Shown one piece after another: positions 1 to 8,452 of a stretch of DNA of 10,002 nucleotides. The stretch spans positions 1 to 10,002 of the forward strand of contig JANWYC010000026.1 in NCBI GenBank assembly GCA_025057245.1. The letters run 5' to 3'. The stretch is from Aquificaceae bacterium. Lineage in GTDB: Bacteria > Aquificota > Aquificia > Aquificales > Aquificaceae. The position numbers and the translations under genes are program-made. The notes under the pieces were generated by a model, which saw nothing but the letters and a program-made list of their open reading frames with translations, ran no database searches and was not told the DNA's origin. Position 1 is the stretch's first letter. Each line of letters begins with the position of its first letter.

Positions 1-12
1 ATGTGAAGAAAA

Positions 13-1701
13 ATGGTGCCTTTTAAGGACAAACTCTTTAGAATGAGCATGGGCACTAAGCTCTCCATTACATTCCTTCTGGTCATACTGTGCGTGTCCT
101 TCCCTATGTCATACCTTAGCTCCCGCTATTCGGAAAGCCTTCTAAAGAAACAAATAGAAGAGAGCATACTTGAAAATGTTAGGGCTGAAGAGACAAACAT
201 AAGGACCGCCCTTCTAAACAGAGACTATTGGAGGGTTTACAAACACGCAGAAGCACTGTCAAGCCTAAAGGGCATAAAACATGTAGCCATACTTGATGAG
301 AACCGCTTTGTGGTAGCCCACTCCCTACCACAAGAATACCCTGTAGGCACTTTCTATCCCATAAGTGTGGGAGAGCAGGTTGTCTATGTGGAGAGCTTTG
401 GAAGAAGGCTTGGTTACGTGGTGTTTAAGATAGACACCGGGTTCTTGGAAAGTTCTCTTCTACCCCTGAAGTTTTTCATGGTCGGCTTTACAGCCCTGTT
501 TTCCACCATAGGCGTTTCCTTGGGTATATACATATCCATGAGGATATCTGGAAGGCTCAAGAGGATACTTCGGATGGCGGAGGATGCGGAAAGGGGTAAG
601 CTGTACAAGGTCTCCTTCGTGGAAAAGGATGAGCTTCAGGAGTTTTCTGACCATCTTTATGACAGCTTTGAAAGCATAAACAGGCTCCTTGAAAACGCAA
701 GGTTTGAGGGCGAGTTCTTTTCAAGTCTTCTAAACGCTCTGGAGGAAATGGTCTTTGTGCTTGACAGGGAAGGCAGAATACTCTTCGTGAACAGCTCCGT
801 GAGTAAATACGGCTACGGATATAAAGACCTTCTTGGAAGAAAGCTTTTGTGTCTTCTGTGCGATGCGGGGCTGAGGAAGGAGGTAAGGAGAGCTATAAGA
901 GAGGGCGAAGCCCTGACCTTGGAGGGTAAGTTCAGAGGTAAGGGCGGACAGCGAGAGGTGCTTTTGAGTCTAAAACCCAAAGAGGACTTTCTCCTTGCAA
1001 GCCTTAAGGACGTAACGGACCTGAGAGAGATGGAGAGAAGGTTCAAACTCATGGAAACGCTGAGCCTTATGGGTGAGATGAGCGTTGGTTTAGCTCACGA
1101 GCTCAAGAACGCCCTTCTGCCAGTGAGGCTTCTTGCAGACCTAGAAGAGTGGGACAAGGAGGATGTAAGTCTAATTAAACAGGCGATAGGAAGGGTGGAC
1201 AGGGTGGTGGTGAACATGCTCAACTTTGCAAAGCAGGACAGAGAGGCAAAGTCCTACTTCAGTCTAAGGGAGTTGATGGAAGGGCTTAAAAACCTCTTTG
1301 AGCACATAGTAAGGGAAAAGAAAATAAACTTTGTGTATGATTGTGAAGACTTGGAGGTCTACATGGAAAGAGGAGCTCTTGAGCTTATACTGGTTAATCT
1401 TGTAAAGAACGCCATGGATGCGGTGGGTGTGGGCGGTAAGGTAGAGCTAAGGGTGGAAAAAAACTCTGGCAAACTGGTGTTCTCCGTTATAGACGATGGT
1501 CCTGGCATACCAGGAGATATTAGGGAGAAAATCTTTGAGCCTTTCTTTACCACCAAAAAGGGTGGCACTGGGCTTGGGCTTTCCATAGCCATGAGATACG
1601 CTTACATGCTGGGTGGACAGATAAGTCTTAAACCTTCAGAAAGTAATGGGACGGTTATGTCCTTAGAGGTGCCTTTCAATGCCAAGGGTGTTAGTGGTTG
1701 A
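13..1701 (+). CDS. Membrane-bound PAS sensor histidine kinase (NtrB/AtoS/ZraS-like class)
   Basis: Sensor kinase of 562 residues, partner of the regulator that overlaps its 3' end by 23 bp. Seen in order: TM helix 1 (about 17-36), an extracytoplasmic sensor segment (about 37-150, possibly Cache-like), TM helix 2 (about 152-176), a HAMP-like linker (about 177-228), a PAS domain (about 235-335), a dimerisation/phosphoacceptor helix with the H-box AHELKN (His362), then an HATPase_c domain. The ATPase domain shows the N-box (Asn462/Asn466), DDGPGIP (Asp494), FEPFFTTK and GGTGLGL (517-523). There is no attached receiver, so it is an orthodox kinase. The PAS domain contains a CxxC pair (Cys280, Cys283). 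The ATG at 13 is preceded by an in-frame TGA (4-6), so the protein begins here or later, for example at Met11. No strong Shine-Dalgarno is visible. By position it probably senses the reductase substrate or redox state; this is inferred. Confidence 0.95.
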   Translation: MVPFKDKLFRMSMGTKLSITFLLVILCVSFPMSYLSSRYSESLLKKQIEESILENVRAEETNIRTALLNRDYWRVYKHAEALSSLKGIKHVAILDENRFVVAHSLPQEYPVGTFYPISVGEQVVYVESFGRRLGYVVFKIDTGFLESSLLPLKFFMVGFTALFSTIGVSLGIYISMRISGRLKRILRMAEDAERGKLYKVSFVEKDELQEFSDHLYDSFESINRLLENARFEGEFFSSLLNALEEMVFVLDREGRILFVNSSVSKYGYGYKDLLGRKLLCLLCDAGLRKEVRRAIREGEALTLEGKFRGKGGQREVLLSLKPKEDFLLASLKDVTDLREMERRFKLMETLSLMGEMSVGLAHELKNALLPVRLLADLEEWDKEDVSLIKQAIGRVDRVVVNMLNFAKQDREAKSYFSLRELMEGLKNLFEHIVREKKINFVYDCEDLEVYMERGALELILVNLVKNAMDAVGVGGKVELRVEKNSGKLVFSVIDDGPGIPGDIREKIFEPFFTTKKGGTGLGLSIAMRYAYMLGGQISLKPSESNGTVMSLEVPFNAKGVSG

Positions 1702-3031
1702 CGACGAGCAGTCTGTTCTTTTAGCCATAGGCAAGGTGCTCTCAAAACATGGCTACGAGACCATTACACTGTCCGATACAGCAAACCTTCAGGAACATGT
1801 GGAACGTGCGAACCTTCTTATTATGGACATAAGACTGACAAGGGGGAATGGCGTAGAGCTGGTGGAAGAGTTAAGAGCTAAGGGCTACAACCTGCCCGTG
1901 GTCTTTATAACCGCCTATACAGACCCAGACATGATTATAAGGGCTTCCAGACTGGGGGCTGTGGATGTGCTTAAAAAACCCTTCGGTGCAGATGACCTAC
2001 TGAGGGCGGTTAAAACTTCTCTCTTTAAGGCACTCTCTGTCAAAACTTTGCTCCTTGAACCCAGAAGTGTGGTCTTTGCTTCTAAGGAGATGTTTGAGGT
2101 GATAAAACAGGCTGGCGTTGCCAGCGGTTGTGACATGAACGCACTTATAACGGGGGAGACGGGGACGGGTAAAGAGGTTATAGCAAGGCTAATACATGCC
2201 AACTCAAAGAGGAAGGATGCACCCTTCGTAGCCCTCAACTGCAGTGCCATACCCAAGGACCTTTTTGAAGCGGAGCTTTTCGGACACGCAAAGGGCGCCT
2301 TTACAGGCGCTTCCTTTGACAAAAAGGGCAAGGTGGAGCAGGCGCAGGGTGGAACTCTTTTCCTTGACGAAGTAGGAGAGCTCCCCTACGGAAAACAGGC
2401 AAAGCTTTTGAGGTTTATAGAAGAGAAGACCTTTTATCCTTTAGGCTCGTCAAAGGAAGTTCACGCAGATGTAAGAATAGTATGCGCCACCAACAGAAAC
2501 ATAGGCGAGCTTATACAAAAACAGGAATTTAGAGAAGACCTTTACTACAGAATCTCCCAGATACACATGCACATACCACCTTTGAGAGAAAGAAAAGAAG
2601 ACATACCACCACTTATGGAACACTTTGTAGGGCTTGCCAACAGAGAATTAGGCACTAGCATAAGCGGGATAGCTCAGAGTGCCATTGAACTTGCCATGGG
2701 CTACCACTGGCCGGGCAACGTGAGGGAGCTAAAAAACGCAGTTTTCAGAGCTTGTATGAAGAGAAGATACGGAAACCTTGAGGAAGAGGACTTGGAACTC
2801 TTAAGAAGACCCAAAGGGAGGGAACCTCTCGAGAAGTTAGTCTTACACATGCTGGAAGGGATAAGCGAAGAGGACATGAAGGACCTGCTTCCCAAGCTTG
2901 AGCTTACGGTTATAAAAGTTTTGCTCGAGAGATACGAAGGCAACAAAAGTAAAGTAGCTCAACTACTTGGCATTTCAAGAAACACACTGAGTTTTAAGTT
3001 AAAGGAGGGGAGGGAAGAACCCTCCCAATAA
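1679..3031 (+). CDS. Sigma-54-dependent response regulator, NtrC family
   Basis: Transcription activator of 450 residues. The receiver domain (1-115) has acidic Asp8/Asp9, phosphoacceptor Asp50, Thr78 and Lys100. The AAA+ domain (about 130-365) has Walker A GETGTGKE (159-166), the sigma-54 contact loop GAFTGA (206-211), Walker B with LFLDE (Asp230, Glu231), the arginine-finger region FREDLYYR (284-291) and the sensor II motif WPGNVRE (344-350). A Fis-type helix-turn-helix ends the protein (about 405-442). All catalytic motifs are intact, so it should hydrolyse ATP to open sigma-54 promoters. Its ATG lies inside the kinase gene, which indicates co-transcription and translational coupling. A perfect -24/-12 promoter stands before the convergent reductase operon and is its most likely target. 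The stop codon is 2 bp from the end of that operon. Confidence 0.97.
   Translation: MPRVLVVDDEQSVLLAIGKVLSKHGYETITLSDTANLQEHVERANLLIMDIRLTRGNGVELVEELRAKGYNLPVVFITAYTDPDMIIRASRLGAVDVLKKPFGADDLLRAVKTSLFKALSVKTLLLEPRSVVFASKEMFEVIKQAGVASGCDMNALITGETGTGKEVIARLIHANSKRKDAPFVALNCSAIPKDLFEAELFGHAKGAFTGASFDKKGKVEQAQGGTLFLDEVGELPYGKQAKLLRFIEEKTFYPLGSSKEVHADVRIVCATNRNIGELIQKQEFREDLYYRISQIHMHIPPLRERKEDIPPLMEHFVGLANRELGTSISGIAQSAIELAMGYHWPGNVRELKNAVFRACMKRRYGNLEEEDLELLRRPKGREPLEKLVLHMLEGISEEDMKDLLPKLELTVIKVLLERYEGNKSKVAQLLGISRNTLSFKLKEGREEPSQ
3008..3026. terminator. Hairpin at the convergent gene junction, possible terminator of the reductase operon
   Basis: A perfect 7-bp inverted repeat, GGGAGGG-AAGAA-CCCTCCC, lies in the last codons of the response regulator gene. 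It starts 8 bp past the stop codon of the minus-strand catalytic subunit gene. Read on the minus strand it is followed by a short pyrimidine/T stretch (CTCCTTT), a weak U-tract. Read on the plus strand it is followed by A-rich sequence. It could terminate the minus-strand operon, or act as a bidirectional barrier between the two converging transcripts. Confidence 0.45.
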
Positions 3032-3033
3032 AA

Positions 3034-6000
3034 CTAAGCTTTCACCACTTTTACATTGCCACTGTAAAAGGCAGCGCCACAACTGTAAACATCTACCATG
3101 GGATAGGAAGCGCCCGAAGGTAGTTTGGCATTAGGATAGCAGAGGGCGTAAGGGGCACCAGTGTCTCTCTTAGGGTCAGACAGTAGGCGGTTACCGTCCA
3201 CTATCTTCGTATCTCCGTGCAGAGCTCTTACCCTCCAGTCTGGATAGTCTTTAAATCTGGCAAGACCGAGAAGTGCCTTCTCTGGGTTCTGCACCTGCAC
3301 TGGCACCTTATACTGACCAGTGTGACACCAGTGTCCAAAGTTGCAGGATACTACCACCACACCCTGCCTTACTCTGTTGGTAACGTAAGCCCTTATCTTG
3401 TAGCTTACCTTTTTACCGTTTATATCCACGGCCCAGTCGTCCTGACCTGGTGCCAGCACCTTTACCCAGTCCCCGTTCTTTATGCCCAGCTTCTGAGCAT
3501 CCACTGGGTTAATCCATAGCATGTTCTCAGGTTCAGACTCAAGAGCCCAGATGTAGTTCATGGTCCTTGATTGAGTGTGTAAAGCAGGCTTGTAGGTTAT
3601 AAGCTTGAAGGGGTAGTCCTTTTCCACCTTGTCTGGGTCAAAACCCTGATACTGACCCGCTTCCCTCAAGGATACATACCTAGGATGGGCGGGCATGTAT
3701 TTACCCGTCAATGAGTTCTTGGTAGTGGCTACGCCTTCAAAGTAGAACCTACCCAGAGAGTCCTTGTTGAGGGAGAACTTATAGCGATTGTCTTTAAAGT
3801 GGTCCTCGTAGTTTATGAAGAAACCACCCCTTGAGAGTAGGAAGGCTACCTTTTGCCACTCCTCTGACGATATGGCGTTTTTGAACTTGGCTATGGGATA
3901 GTTCTTCTCCACAAAGTCCACATCTTCCTTCTTGGGTTCAATCTTGTAGCCCTTGGACTCAAGGTCATGGACTAGGTTTGCCATCTGCTTTAGGTGGAAG
4001 TCTTCAGCCCTCGTTAGAGGATAGGTCTTTCCTTCGTTAGGACCCATACCCTTTATGGCGTTCTCTCCCCAAAGAGGCGAGCCTAACTTCCTACCCAAGT
4101 CTACGAAGAAGGTCTCTAACTGCATAGGTCTTCCGTCGGGAGTTTTGTCAGTTAGGGGTTCTATGATGGCGGTTCTTATGGCGTTGAAGAAGAAGTAGTG
4201 ATAGAGGGCGAGCACACCCGTAAACCCCTCTGCGTAGGTAATGTCGGGAACTATGTAGTCTGCAGCCAGATAAGATGTGTCATCTATGGTGGTGGTAACG
4301 CTTATCCACAGACCTACCCTCTTTGTGTCCTTGAGAACATCCTTGTAGGCAATCTGTCCTGGATGGGTGTATATGATGTCCGCAAAGTATTGTATCACCG
4401 CATAGGGCATACCAGCCTTTATGGGGTTGTAAGGGTAGTCGCTACCGAGGGAAGGGAACATGCCAGAAGAGTGATATTTGCCTGCGGTGAACTTAAACCA
4501 AGGCAGTTTAGGTGGATACGGGTCTTTACCTTCCATCTTCGCCTTGTAGTAGAAAGCGGTTTCCTCGTAAGCCTTTGCGGTTCTGTGCATCTTCAGCCCC
4601 CAAGGGTCCCTGCCGCCGCCTAAGTCATACCTGCCCTTCATCACATCGCCCCTGCCCACTCTCCATATCATGCCTCCCTTGTGTCCTATGTTGCCCACCA
4701 GCATGTTGAGGGATTCTATAAGCCAAGAGGTCAGAGAGCCATTCATGTGCATTACAGCCCCCCTGTAGGAGACGATGCATGCTCTCTTACCGTAGAAGGC
4801 AAACTCATCTGCGGTGTCTATCACGTCCTTAGGGTTCACGCCGGCTATCTTACACCAGTTCTCTATGGTGTCCACAAACACAAAATCCTTAAGCAGTTGT
4901 AGGGCTGTTGTGACATAGACAGTGGAGCCGTCCTTTAGCTTAACCTCCAGGCCCTTGGTCTTCTTAGGATACTTGTCCAGCCTTTTAGGGTCTTTGTCCT
5001 CGCCCTCGTACAGGTCGTTGGAAACTTCCACCGCACCCTCGTATTCGTCCATAAGTATGTGGCCAGCCTTTGACTGGGTGTGTGCTTTTAGTGTTTTTGA
5101 GTCTTTGTCTAAGACCACAAAGTCGTTTTCACCACCAAGACCAAGCTCTGAAGCCCTCAGTAGCTTTCTGTAGTGCTTGCTGTCTTTTGGTCCTACCACC
5201 ACCAAGTGGCTTGCGTTGGAGAAGACCACTTCGCCGTCCTCTTTTGCAGCGTCAAGGTTTGGATTTTCTAAGAATCTTCTGTCAAAGGAGCTCTTTTCAA
5301 ATATGCGCCTTATCATGGCGCAGGCTATGGCTGGGTCCTCGCCCGGCTTGGGCATTAGGTGCCTATGAGAGTTGACCACCACACCGTTGTGTGCCCTTGG
5401 GTCTATCCAGACCACCTTTAGGTCTCCGTTGCCTCTCCTGTAGTGCAGTATAGTCCATGTAGGCACAGCGGGGTTGAAAGACTCCGCTATGTTGGCACCC
5501 CAGGCTATTACATACTGGGCGGACTTGAGGTCAGGTCCTACGTGGGGTCTATCGTAGGCAAATATCTGACCTGCCCACTTGGGCCACTGGCATACATCCG
5601 CATGACCTAATATGTTGGCGGAGCCTATGGTGCCGTATATGAACCTCTCAAGAAACTCACCCCTACCCTCCGTGTTCCTGCCTACCATGAGCATGGCAAG
5701 ATTGGACTTGGGTCCGAGGGCTGGCATCTCAGGGTCTATGAGCTTTTTCTTTATGTCTTCTGGAAGTTTTTGGGCTTCCTCCGCCGGAAGCCAGAGCTTT
5801 TCTATGTTGTCCTCTATGAACTTTTTCATGTCCTCTATGGGTTTTCCTTTGGAGACGGTTTCCGCCCACTTTTTGATAAAGTCTTGGCTTACGCTTTTTA
5901 AAACCGCATCCGCAACCTCTGACTTTGAAACGTAGGCATCGTAATAAGCCTTCAGCCCCGGCAGTTTTTCGCCCGTTTCTTCTATGGTTCCACCGTTTAC

Positions 6001-6477
6001 TATTTCGTTGATGAGCTGTTCCCAGCTTATGGGCTTGAACTTACCCTCACCCCTCTTGCCAGCTCTTTTAAGAGGTGTCACTATCCTGTAAGGGTCATAG
6101 GTGTAGTGGGCTATGGACTGTCCTTTAAGACACAAGGTGCTTGCACGCTTAAAGCTCTCCTCAAGAGGTGTGTTCATTGGAATAGCTTCCCAGAAGTTGT
6201 TGGACATACAGTATGGGTTACCGTCTGCCTTGTAAACCATGTTGTCATAAACCCTTGCCCTGATACCACATCTGGAGTTGCATCCCAGGCAGAGGGAATG
6301 CACCACCCTAAACTTCTGAGCCTCCTCCATGGATAGTGGCGCTGCATTGGCGTAGGGTATGAGCTTGAAAGGACCTTTCACTATGTCCTTTATGGCAGAG
6401 CTTCCAAGGGCAAGGAAACCAACACCTGAACCCGCAAGGGCTGCGTTTCTTAAAAAGTCTCTTCTTGTTGTACTCAT
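3034..6477 (-). CDS. ttrA: Periplasmic molybdopterin oxidoreductase catalytic subunit, TtrA/SreA/SrdA-like (probable tetrathionate or sulfur-compound reductase)
   Basis: Catalytic subunit of 1147 residues, DMSO-reductase superfamily. It starts with a twin-arginine signal (TTRRDFLRNAAL, residues 3-14, then a hydrophobic stretch to about 28). A [4Fe-4S] site follows: Cys63, Cys66, Cys70 and Cys116. Cys296 in GHADVCQW is the probable Mo/W ligand, in the usual position. The preceding LIDPEMPALGPKSN block resembles what I recall of the TtrA/SreA/SrdA subfamily. The C-terminal dinucleotide-binding domain begins near residue 980 (INPVDAQKLGIKNGDWVKV). At 1147 residues it is longer than typical TtrA (about 1000), partly through a charged insert at about 175-245. 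The start is secure: AAGGAGGTGA lies 6 nt upstream. Only 1 nt separates it from the membrane-subunit stop. The symbol is provisional; the order B-C-A and the Fe-S partner favour tetrathionate reductase, but sulfur, polysulfide or selenate are possible substrates. Confidence 0.85.
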   Translation of the reverse strand: MSTTRRDFLRNAALAGSGVGFLALGSSAIKDIVKGPFKLIPYANAAPLSMEEAQKFRVVHSLCLGCNSRCGIRARVYDNMVYKADGNPYCMSNNFWEAIPMNTPLEESFKRASTLCLKGQSIAHYTYDPYRIVTPLKRAGKRGEGKFKPISWEQLINEIVNGGTIEETGEKLPGLKAYYDAYVSKSEVADAVLKSVSQDFIKKWAETVSKGKPIEDMKKFIEDNIEKLWLPAEEAQKLPEDIKKKLIDPEMPALGPKSNLAMLMVGRNTEGRGEFLERFIYGTIGSANILGHADVCQWPKWAGQIFAYDRPHVGPDLKSAQYVIAWGANIAESFNPAVPTWTILHYRRGNGDLKVVWIDPRAHNGVVVNSHRHLMPKPGEDPAIACAMIRRIFEKSSFDRRFLENPNLDAAKEDGEVVFSNASHLVVVGPKDSKHYRKLLRASELGLGGENDFVVLDKDSKTLKAHTQSKAGHILMDEYEGAVEVSNDLYEGEDKDPKRLDKYPKKTKGLEVKLKDGSTVYVTTALQLLKDFVFVDTIENWCKIAGVNPKDVIDTADEFAFYGKRACIVSYRGAVMHMNGSLTSWLIESLNMLVGNIGHKGGMIWRVGRGDVMKGRYDLGGGRDPWGLKMHRTAKAYEETAFYYKAKMEGKDPYPPKLPWFKFTAGKYHSSGMFPSLGSDYPYNPIKAGMPYAVIQYFADIIYTHPGQIAYKDVLKDTKRVGLWISVTTTIDDTSYLAADYIVPDITYAEGFTGVLALYHYFFFNAIRTAIIEPLTDKTPDGRPMQLETFFVDLGRKLGSPLWGENAIKGMGPNEGKTYPLTRAEDFHLKQMANLVHDLESKGYKIEPKKEDVDFVEKNYPIAKFKNAISSEEWQKVAFLLSRGGFFINYEDHFKDNRYKFSLNKDSLGRFYFEGVATTKNSLTGKYMPAHPRYVSLREAGQYQGFDPDKVEKDYPFKLITYKPALHTQSRTMNYIWALESEPENMLWINPVDAQKLGIKNGDWVKVLAPGQDDWAVDINGKKVSYKIRAYVTNRVRQGVVVVSCNFGHWCHTGQYKVPVQVQNPEKALLGLARFKDYPDWRVRALHGDTKIVDGNRLLSDPKRDTGAPYALCYPNAKLPSGASYPMVDVYSCGAAFYSGNVKVVKA

Positions 6478-6478
6478 G

Positions 6479-7600
6479 TTATGTCACCTCCTTATGGTGT
6501 GTGCTCCTCCATCCTGCCACAGAGGCAAAGAGCAGGATGAAGAACAATCCAAGAAGGAAAAGGGCTATCACTTCTGAAAATCCTTCCCTTCCTATTAGTT
6601 TTATGTGAGGTGAGACCACAGCTCTCCCACCCTTGTCTACCATCTGGGGTGGTATTACCGTTATCCACCTCATGGCGTATATACCCAGAAGGGAAGCTAT
6701 GCTGAGCAGTGTTATACCCCCAGTGCTTCTCCCTAAACCCGTAAAACCACCGAGGAACACAAAGAGTAGAGCCAGAATGGCTATGAGATAAGACAGCAAG
6801 TTTGCACCCATGGCTGAAGCTAAGAGTGGCCAATGGGCGGTGTTCCAATACCACTCAAGGATTATCTCAAGGAAGAGAAGGAGCAAGTCAAGCCCTGCAA
6901 AAACAGCCATGATAACCACGGGGAGACGCAGGTCTTCTGCCCTTACGCTTATTTCCTGAAAAGAGTTGCCCACAAGGTAGAAGAAAAGTGAAGCACCAAT
7001 ACCCGAGACCACCGCCGAGACCAGAAAGACGGGTATGAGTATGTGAGAACCCCACATGGGCACCGCCTGCATGGCGGACAAAAGGAAGCCCACATAACCC
7101 GTGAAGGCAAAGGCAAGAGGGAAGCTAATCAGAGCCCAGAACCTTACCTTTTTGTCGTCCTCTTCAGGGTTAACATCTCTTGCACCAAAGGTTAGAAAAC
7201 CTGCTAGAGAACCGAAGAAACCTCCCTCCTTCGCCCTCCCTATAAAGTCCCTTCTCAGAAGGAAGTAGCTCTTTAGAAGCATAACTATAAAAAGAAGCGT
7301 CCAGAACACAAAGAAGAGGAATATGGGCGAGGAAAGGTTAGGATAGAAGGGAACTAAGAAGCCCCTTGCAGGCATGGTAAGGTCAAAGAAGGGTGCCAGC
7401 GGTGCAACCAACAAGCAGGAAAGAGCGACAAAATGTCCCACCCTTTCTAAATGTGCTAAGTTTTTATAACCCAGAAGGTATACAAGAAGACTTATAACTG
7501 TGGAACCAGCCACTATACCGCTGAAAAAGGGATAGGTTACTATTAAAACCGTCCACTCCACCTTGTGATTTGGTAATGCAACTCCTAGGCTTTCAACCAT
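6479..7600 (-). CDS. ttrC: NrfD/PsrC-type integral membrane subunit (TtrC-like)
   Basis: Polytopic membrane protein of 373 residues from the chosen ATG. About nine hydrophobic segments are visible (roughly 18-43, 54-72, 91-115, 155-177, 185-212, 226-248, 262-283, 296-318, 342-363), with a charged loop at about 140-152 (RDVNPEEDDKK). The N-terminal pattern WTVLIVTYPFFSGIVAG is characteristic of NrfD/PsrC proteins, which oxidise quinol and pass electrons to a four-cluster Fe-S subunit. It lies between the Fe-S and catalytic genes, as ttrC does in ttrBCA. The start at 7600 is preferred over the in-frame GTG at 7609, because that GTG is part of the Shine-Dalgarno AGGAGGTGA (7606-7614), which sits at ideal distance from the ATG at 7600. 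Spacing to the upstream stop is 18 bp. Family placement is firm; the symbol depends on the substrate assignment of the complex. Confidence 0.88.
   Translation of the reverse strand: MVESLGVALPNHKVEWTVLIVTYPFFSGIVAGSTVISLLVYLLGYKNLAHLERVGHFVALSCLLVAPLAPFFDLTMPARGFLVPFYPNLSSPIFLFFVFWTLLFIVMLLKSYFLLRRDFIGRAKEGGFFGSLAGFLTFGARDVNPEEDDKKVRFWALISFPLAFAFTGYVGFLLSAMQAVPMWGSHILIPVFLVSAVVSGIGASLFFYLVGNSFQEISVRAEDLRLPVVIMAVFAGLDLLLLFLEIILEWYWNTAHWPLLASAMGANLLSYLIAILALLFVFLGGFTGLGRSTGGITLLSIASLLGIYAMRWITVIPPQMVDKGGRAVVSPHIKLIGREGFSEVIALFLLGLFFILLFASVAGWRSTHHKEVT
6484..6493 (-). promoter_or_regulatory. Ribosome binding site of the catalytic subunit gene, inside the preceding gene
   Basis: AAGGAGGTGA, a near-full match to the anti-Shine-Dalgarno sequence, is formed by the last codons (Lys-Glu-Val) of the membrane subunit. 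It lies 6 nt before the ATG at 6477. The upstream stop TAA and the ATG are separated by a single C, so translation of the two subunits is probably coupled. Confidence 0.9.
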
Positions 7601-7605
7601 GGCTC

Positions 7606-7614
7606 TCACCTCCT
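7606..7614 (-). promoter_or_regulatory. Ribosome binding site that decides the ttrC-like start
   Basis: AGGAGGTGA reads on the minus strand, with 8 nt between AGGAGG and the ATG at 7600. The alternative GTG codon (7607-7609) overlaps this element and has no ribosome site of its own, so the three-residue longer version is unlikely. Confidence 0.85.
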
Positions 7615-7618
7615 ATGT

Positions 7619-8452
7619 TTATCTAAACTTGTTGTGTTGTGTTCTAACGTTAAAGGTATATACCCTGCCGGTAGCTGTATCCGTCCAGACTGCAGGAGGA
7701 TGCTGAGTTTTTCTATCGCTTCCAGTCCCTACATATATCCCCTCTATACCCTCAAGCCCTATGTAGAAAACCCTTGGCTTTGCACCCGTCTCTGGTTTAA
7801 GAACCTGCACCGAGTTTTTATTTATAAGTTCCCATATGGGGTCATTTGGATTTGAAAGGTCTCCAAACTCCCTCGCCTTTGTGGGACAGGTATCTACGCA
7901 GGCAGGTTTAAGGCCGTTCCTGACCCTGTGGTCGCACCATGTGCACTTGTTCATGACCATCATGATGGGGTCTATGTATCTTACGCCGTAAGGGCATGCC
8001 TGCTCACAGAGCCTACATCCTATACACCTTTCATACCTCTGAAGCACTAGACCATCACCCTCATCTCTGTAAGTGGCGTAAACAGGGCATACCTTTACAC
8101 ATGGCGGGTTTTCACAGTGATTACACAGCTTAGGAACGTTGAGAACCTTTACCCTTGTCTCACCGGTTGCCGGGTCAGTATAGCCTACTTCCCACTTTTC
8201 CACCCAAGTGTTAAACACACCTAAGGGGGTGTTCCTCTCCGCCTTGCAGGCGGCTACGCAGGCATCACATCCTATGCACTTACGCACATCCACCACGAAA
8301 ACAAACCTGTTTTTACCCTTCTGTGGGGAGTAGGTCCTCTCCGCCCTTGCAGTTTCAAAAACAGCGCCACCGCAAGTGGCAACCGCACCCACAGCCAGAG
8401 CCCTTATAAAGTCTCTCCTCGAAGTGCTCTTTTCTTCAAGGGTCTCTTTCAT
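7619..8452 (-). CDS. ttrB: Four-cluster Fe-S electron-transfer subunit with Tat signal, TtrB-like
   Basis: Fe-S subunit of 277 residues that passes electrons from the membrane subunit to the molybdoenzyme. An N-terminal twin-arginine signal is visible (SRRDFIRAL, residues 11-19, then a hydrophobic stretch ending near ARA, 35-37). Sixteen cysteines form four [4Fe-4S] sites: 59/62/65/69, 110/113/118/122, 143/146/149/153 and 170/173/185/189. This is the DmsB/PsrB/TtrB pattern. The C-terminal stretch VLKPETGAKPRVFYIGL (217-233) closely parallels the end of enterobacterial TtrB as I recall it, which is the main reason for the ttr assignment. The ATG at 8452 has GGAGG 6 nt upstream. It also overlaps the TGA of a 42-codon upstream ORF as ATGA, and that ORF lies between this gene and the sigma-54 promoter. 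SreB/SrdB-type subunits are the main alternatives. Confidence 0.9.
   Translation of the reverse strand: MKETLEEKSTSRRDFIRALAVGAVATCGGAVFETARAERTYSPQKGKNRFVFVVDVRKCIGCDACVAACKAERNTPLGVFNTWVEKWEVGYTDPATGETRVKVLNVPKLCNHCENPPCVKVCPVYATYRDEGDGLVLQRYERCIGCRLCEQACPYGVRYIDPIMMVMNKCTWCDHRVRNGLKPACVDTCPTKAREFGDLSNPNDPIWELINKNSVQVLKPETGAKPRVFYIGLEGIEGIYVGTGSDRKTQHPPAVWTDTATGRVYTFNVRTQHNKFR

Noticed and set aside
4198-4623. 141-codon plus-strand ORF antisense to the catalytic subunit
   Set aside because: It lies wholly antisense to a well-supported gene, as do the other plus-strand ORFs between 3217 and 6577. None has coding motifs.
6492-6854. 120-codon minus-strand ORF inside the membrane-subunit gene
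   Set aside because: It is a shadow of the NrfD-type gene in another frame, with no ribosome site and no domain.
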